From positions 186,001-250,000 of the forward strand of contig NZ_KQ947475.1 of the NCBI RefSeq assembly GCF_001506075.1: DNA of 64,000 nt, read 5' to 3'. Shown here piece by piece: positions 60,793 through 64,000 of this stretch. The stretch is from Vibrio sp. MEBiC08052 (GTDB lineage Bacteria; Pseudomonadota; Gammaproteobacteria; Enterobacterales; Vibrionaceae). The stretch's first letter is position 1; each line of letters opens with the position of its first letter. The translations under genes were made by a program, and so were the position numbers. Under the pieces are notes generated by a model that ran no database searches, was not told the DNA's origin, and was given only the letters and a program-made list of their open reading frames with translations.

Positions 60793-60836
60793 CTGTAGCA
60801 AGAGTTAGCATCAAGATGCTTACTCTATTGCTACAG
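60793..60836. repeat. Long hairpin between epmA and yibN
   Basis: CTGTAGCAA, GAGT and AGCATC pair in order with GATGCT, ACTC and TTGCTACAG around an AA loop, interrupted by one mismatch and a two-base bulge. It begins 13 bases after the epmA stop. No T run follows, so it may be a processing or mRNA-end structure rather than a standard terminator. Confidence 0.6.
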
Positions 60837-60970
60837 CCGCTTCGCGTGAGTCATTCCCCGATGCGCAAACTTTGTCGCTCTTTCGGTTTATGATGTGAAT
60901 CACTCGCGTCTTCGGAATAACATCGTTATACTCCCAATCTGTTTTTGAACTGCAATATAAGAGACAGGAC

Positions 60971-61405
60971 ATGCAGGAGTATATTGAGTTTTTCCAGCAG
61001 AATATGATTCTTTCGCTGGCTTGGGTAGGTATCTTAGTTGCACTTATCCTGAATATTTTTAAATCATCCACGGCAAAATATCAGACGATCTCGGTGAACG
61101 AATTAACGCATTTGATCAATAAAGAAAATGGTGTTGTGGTTGATATTCGTTCTAACGAAGAGTTCAGACAAGGGCATATCACCGATGCGGTGAACTTGTT
61201 ACCTTCAGAAATTAAGTCCGGATCTTATGGTTCCCTTGAAAACCGTAAATCCACCCCCATCATTGTCGTATGTAAAACAGGACAAACTGCACAGGAGAGT
61301 GCCACGTTGTTGGCCAAAGCTGGTTTTGAAAAGGTGAGCCTATTGAAAAATGGTCTGGTTGCCTGGAATGAAGCCAATCTTCCTCTTGTTCGTGGTAAAA
61401 AATAG
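60971..61405 (+). CDS. yibN: Membrane-anchored rhodanese-domain protein YibN
   Basis: A 144-residue protein with one N-terminal helix (about 10-29) and a cytoplasmic rhodanese domain (about 38-140). The active-site loop is CKTGQT with Cys about 101; VVDIRSNEEFRQGHI is the usual N-terminal rhodanese block. The sulfur acceptor is unknown; E. coli YibN has been tied to membrane-protein insertion. In E. coli grxC lies between yibN and secB; here no grxC is present. Confidence 0.9.
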   Translation: MQEYIEFFQQNMILSLAWVGILVALILNIFKSSTAKYQTISVNELTHLINKENGVVVDIRSNEEFRQGHITDAVNLLPSEIKSGSYGSLENRKSTPIIVVCKTGQTAQESATLLAKAGFEKVSLLKNGLVAWNEANLPLVRGKK

Positions 61406-61461
61406 TCCAATCCTCAAGGAACGAAATTCTTTGGTGATTTTGAATCAATAAGGAAAATATC

Positions 61462-61938
61462 ATGTCTGAAGCAGCGCAACAGCAAGAACCGCAGCAGAAC
61501 TTTGCAATCCAGCGCATCTATCTGAAAGATGTCTCTTTTGAAGCTCCTAACTCTCCGGTTATTTTTCAAAAAGACTGGAATCCGAATGTTAATCTCGATC
61601 TCGACACGCAAAACAGAGAACTGGGCGAAGGCATTTATGAAGTGATTCTGCGTCTGACCGTGACCGTCAAGAATGAAGATGAAACTGCATTTTTATGTGA
61701 AGTTCAGCAAGCTGGGATCTTCTCTGCCGAGCAAATGGAACCGGGCCAGTTGGCGCATTGTTTAGGTGCATTTTGCCCGAATATTCTGTTCCCTTATGCG
61801 CGTGAAACCATTTCTAGCCTTGTTGTGAAAGGGACATTCCCACAACTGAATCTGGCACCTGTTAATTTTGATGCACTGTTTATGAACTATCTGCAACAGC
61901 AAGCATCTCAGGAAGCTCAGCCAGAGAATGCCTCTTAA
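61462..61938 (+). CDS. secB: Protein-export chaperone SecB
   Basis: Tetrameric chaperone that keeps precursor proteins unfolded and hands them to SecA. 158 residues: [31 protein letters not shown] and the C-terminal family block [37 protein letters not shown] lies before the start. It stands between yibN and gpsA as in many gammaproteobacteria. Confidence 0.98.
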   Translation: MSEAAQQQEPQQNFAIQRIYLKDVSFEAPNSPVIFQKDWNPNVNLDLDTQNRELGEGIYEVILRLTVTVKNEDETAFLCEVQQAGIFSAEQMEPGQLAHCLGAFCPNILFPYARETISSLVVKGTFPQLNLAPVNFDALFMNYLQQQASQEAQPENAS

Positions 61939-61981
61939 GCGTGTCGTTTGACCCGTTAGCGGTTTTTGGCAAGTACCTAAT

Positions 61982-62023
61982 AAAATGCACACGACATCAG
62001 TTAAGGTGTTATGTGCATTTTTT
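61982..62023 (+). terminator. Terminator between secB and gpsA
   Basis: AAAATGCACA and TGTGCATTTT enclose a shorter inner stem and end in a run of T, about 44 bases after the secB stop. Confidence 0.8.
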
Positions 62024-62084
62024 GTATATCTTTTGTATAACGTAAACATCGATAGAGCATGTTGAACTGAATGGACAGAATATT

Positions 62085-63116
62085 GTGACTTCACATACCG
62101 ATTTGATTACCCGAAACTCAATCGCGATGACGGTCATTGGCGCGGGTTCTTACGGAACATCTCTTGCCATCTCTCTGGCTCGGAATGGCGCGAATATTTT
62201 AATCTGGGGACACGACCCGCAGCATATGCAGCAATTGGAATCGGATCGGGAAAACCGAGCCTTTTTACCGGACATCCCTTTTCCTGAAACATTAATTGTG
62301 ACTTCAGACTTAAAAGCTGCCGTTCAGGCATCCCGGGATTTATTAATCGTTGTTCCCAGCCATGTTTTTGGTGAGGTTTTACAACGAATACAGCCATATC
62401 TCAGAGCAGATAGCCGCATCTGCTGGGCAACCAAAGGGCTAGAGCCTGAAACCGGACGTCTGCTACAAGATGTCGCGCATGATATTGTCGGTGATAAGCA
62501 CGCTTTAGCCGTGATCTCTGGACCGACATTTGCCAAAGAGCTGGCGATGGGAATGCCGACGGCAATCTCAGTCGCTTCTACCGACAATCAGTTTGTCGCT
62601 GATTTACAGGATCAGATTCACTGCAGTAAGACGTTTCGAGTATATGCAAATTCGGATTTCATCGGATTACAGCTCGGTGGCGCAGTGAAAAATGTGATTG
62701 CAATTGGTGCCGGTATTTCTGACGGGATGGGATTCGGCGCCAATGCCAGAACCGCATTGATTACCCGAGGTCTGGCAGAAATGAGCCGATTAGGGGTGAC
62801 GCTGGGAGCTGCCCCGGAGACGTTTATGGGCATGGCAGGATTAGGTGATTTAGTGTTAACCTGCACGGATAATCAGTCGAGAAATCGGCGCTTTGGTCTG
62901 GCGCTTGGAGAGGGGCAATCGGTTGACACGGCACAGCGTGAGATTGGTCAGGTGGTTGAAGGTTATCGTAATACCAAAGAAGTCTGGCTGCTGGCTCAGC
63001 GTATGGGCGTCGAAATGCCGATTGTTGATCAGATTTATCAGGTACTTTATCAAGGTAAAGATGCCCGAATCGCAGCGAGAGATTTACTCTCGAGAGATAA
63101 GAAGGCTGAGCACTGA
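62085..63116 (+). CDS. gpsA: Glycerol-3-phosphate dehydrogenase [NAD(P)+]
   Basis: Makes sn-glycerol 3-phosphate from dihydroxyacetone phosphate for phospholipid synthesis. 343 residues from GTG 62085; Rossmann motif [18 protein letters not shown], catalytic Lys in [12 protein letters not shown], and [12 protein letters not shown] with substrate-binding residues. A later ATG ([10 protein letters not shown]) would cut into the first strand, so the GTG is preferred. It is followed by cysE after 52 bases. Confidence 0.96.
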   Translation: MTSHTDLITRNSIAMTVIGAGSYGTSLAISLARNGANILIWGHDPQHMQQLESDRENRAFLPDIPFPETLIVTSDLKAAVQASRDLLIVVPSHVFGEVLQRIQPYLRADSRICWATKGLEPETGRLLQDVAHDIVGDKHALAVISGPTFAKELAMGMPTAISVASTDNQFVADLQDQIHCSKTFRVYANSDFIGLQLGGAVKNVIAIGAGISDGMGFGANARTALITRGLAEMSRLGVTLGAAPETFMGMAGLGDLVLTCTDNQSRNRRFGLALGEGQSVDTAQREIGQVVEGYRNTKEVWLLAQRMGVEMPIVDQIYQVLYQGKDARIAARDLLSRDKKAEH

Positions 63117-63168
63117 TCAGACTGGTGGTCGTGACGCTGAAATAAATATAGAACAGAGAACTCAGATA

Positions 63169-63993
63169 ATGAAGCAATGTGCAAAACATAAGGTTGTGTG
63201 GCAAACCATTGTTCAAGAAGCCCGGGAGATGACGGAACAAGAACCAATGCTGGCGAGTTTCTATCATGCGACGATAATTAAACATGAGAGCTTATCTGCC
63301 GCTCTGAGTTATATTCTGGCGAATAAACTGCATACGATCTCGATGCCGGCAATGGCTGTCAGAGAAGTTGTTGAAGAGGTCTTTCAGTCAGACCCGAGTA
63401 TTACCGAATCAGCGGCTTGTGATATTTGTGCCACTGTTACACGTGACCCTGCCGTGGATAAATATTCAATTCCTTTGTTATATCTGAAAGGGTTTCATGC
63501 TCTGCAAGGGTATCGGGTGGCCAACTGGCTATGGAAACAAGGGCGGACAACTCTGGCTGGTTATCTACAAAACCAAATTTCAGTCACCTGTCAGGTTGAT
63601 ATTCATCCAGCCGCTCAGATTGGACGGGCGATCATGTTGGACCATGCGACCGGCATCGTGATTGGTGAGACAGCCATAATTGAAAATGATGTCTCGATTT
63701 TGCAGGATGTTACTCTTGGCGGAACCGGGAAAGAGTGTGGCGATCGACATCCTAAAATTCGTGAAGGGGTGATGATCGGTGCCGGCGCCAAAATTTTAGG
63801 CAACATCGAAATCGGGAAAGGGGCCAAGATTGGTTCCGGTTCCGTGGTTTTACAGGCAGTGCCACCACATACCACCGTTGCCGGCGTCCCTGCTAAAATC
63901 GTCGGACGGCCACAAACTGACATGCCATCTCTGGATATGGATCAGCAGTTCAACGGTCATTCTCAGACGTTTGTTGGCGGAGATGGTATCTAG
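63169..63993 (+). CDS. cysE: Serine O-acetyltransferase
   Basis: Acetylates L-serine with acetyl-CoA, the committed step of cysteine synthesis; cysteine then feeds MetB (34021-35187). 274 residues from ATG 63169 (MKQCAKHKVVWQ). The N-terminal helical domain shows EPMLASFYHATI; the left-handed beta-helix has hexapeptide repeats with HPAAQIGRAIMLDHATGIVIGE (catalytic Asp-His). The C terminus ends in GDGI, and the terminal Ile is what normally docks into CysK. The frame is open back to 62893 inside gpsA, but only 63169 fits the family. Confidence 0.97.
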   Translation: MKQCAKHKVVWQTIVQEAREMTEQEPMLASFYHATIIKHESLSAALSYILANKLHTISMPAMAVREVVEEVFQSDPSITESAACDICATVTRDPAVDKYSIPLLYLKGFHALQGYRVANWLWKQGRTTLAGYLQNQISVTCQVDIHPAAQIGRAIMLDHATGIVIGETAIIENDVSILQDVTLGGTGKECGDRHPKIREGVMIGAGAKILGNIEIGKGAKIGSGSVVLQAVPPHTTVAGVPAKIVGRPQTDMPSLDMDQQFNGHSQTFVGGDGI

Positions 63994-64000
63994 AAAGGTC

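Noticed and set aside
62893..63168. N-terminal extension of cysE into gpsA
   Set aside because: The frame is open, but residues before 63169 do not match serine acetyltransferases and overlap the end of gpsA.

Overview
The window looks like a chromosomal segment of a gammaproteobacterium of the Vibrionaceae, most likely a Vibrio. The gene order (spoT-rpoZ-gmk, crbR-dsbD-aspA-GGDEF-fxsA, cpxPRA-fieF-pfkA, metJBLF, rpmE-priA-cytR-ftsN-hslVU-menA-rraA, tpiA, groESL, epmB/efp-frdABCD-epmA, secB-gpsA-cysE) matches what I remember of large-chromosome Vibrio order. It also shares many blocks with E. coli. The species cannot be fixed from this. I saw no rRNA, tRNA, CRISPR array, insertion sequence, integrase or replication origin.

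Layout. 1-2950: spoT (cut by the window edge), rpoZ and gmk. 3387-7784: a DAACS carboxylate/amino-acid symporter, yhhQ behind a preQ1-type riboswitch, and an ActP-like acetate symporter with its DUF4212 partner. 8105-15898: the acetate-switch regulator CrbR, DsbD, AspA, a membrane diguanylate cyclase, FxsA and TrmL. 16548-21457: an AT-rich five-gene cluster unlike its neighbours. 21519-25540: CpxA/CpxR/CpxP and FieF. 25654-30358: a secreted M28 aminopeptidase, PfkA, GlpX and ZapB. 30490-35719: the methionine genes metF, metL, metB and metJ with two arrays of MetJ boxes. 35886-48888: GST, malic enzyme, L31, PriA, CytR, FtsN, HslVU, MenA, RraA, a MATE exporter and TpiA. 49096-52942: a degenerate tautomerase-like protein, a DUF3135 protein, a SufR-like regulator and GroESL. 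53056-63993: a ModF-like ATPase, the EF-P system (efp, epmB, epmA) around fumarate reductase, then YibN, SecB, GpsA and CysE.

The most interesting part is 16548-21457. Five genes, the last three with overlapping reading frames, encode a heme-oxygenase-fold (HDO-like) putative di-iron enzyme, a [2Fe-2S] ferredoxin fused to a flavin reductase, two different ATP-grasp carboxylate-amine ligases and an EamA/DMT transporter. This is the logic of a small ribosome-independent peptide or modified amino-acid pathway: redox tailoring by a non-heme iron enzyme with its own electron supply, amide-bond formation by two ligases, and export. I recognise no characterised pathway with this exact set. The closest idea I know is the beta-ethynylserine (bes) pathway, which also pairs an HDO enzyme with an ATP-grasp ligase. 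Low G+C and insertion between two conserved housekeeping blocks suggest horizontal acquisition. The product is unknown.

Other points of note are a DAACS transporter with NMGGT in place of the cation-site NMDGT motif, a tautomerase-family protein without the catalytic Pro1, a regulator with SufR-like cysteine spacing, a ModF-like ATPase whose first nucleotide site is ruined, and an RraA with a long acidic tail.
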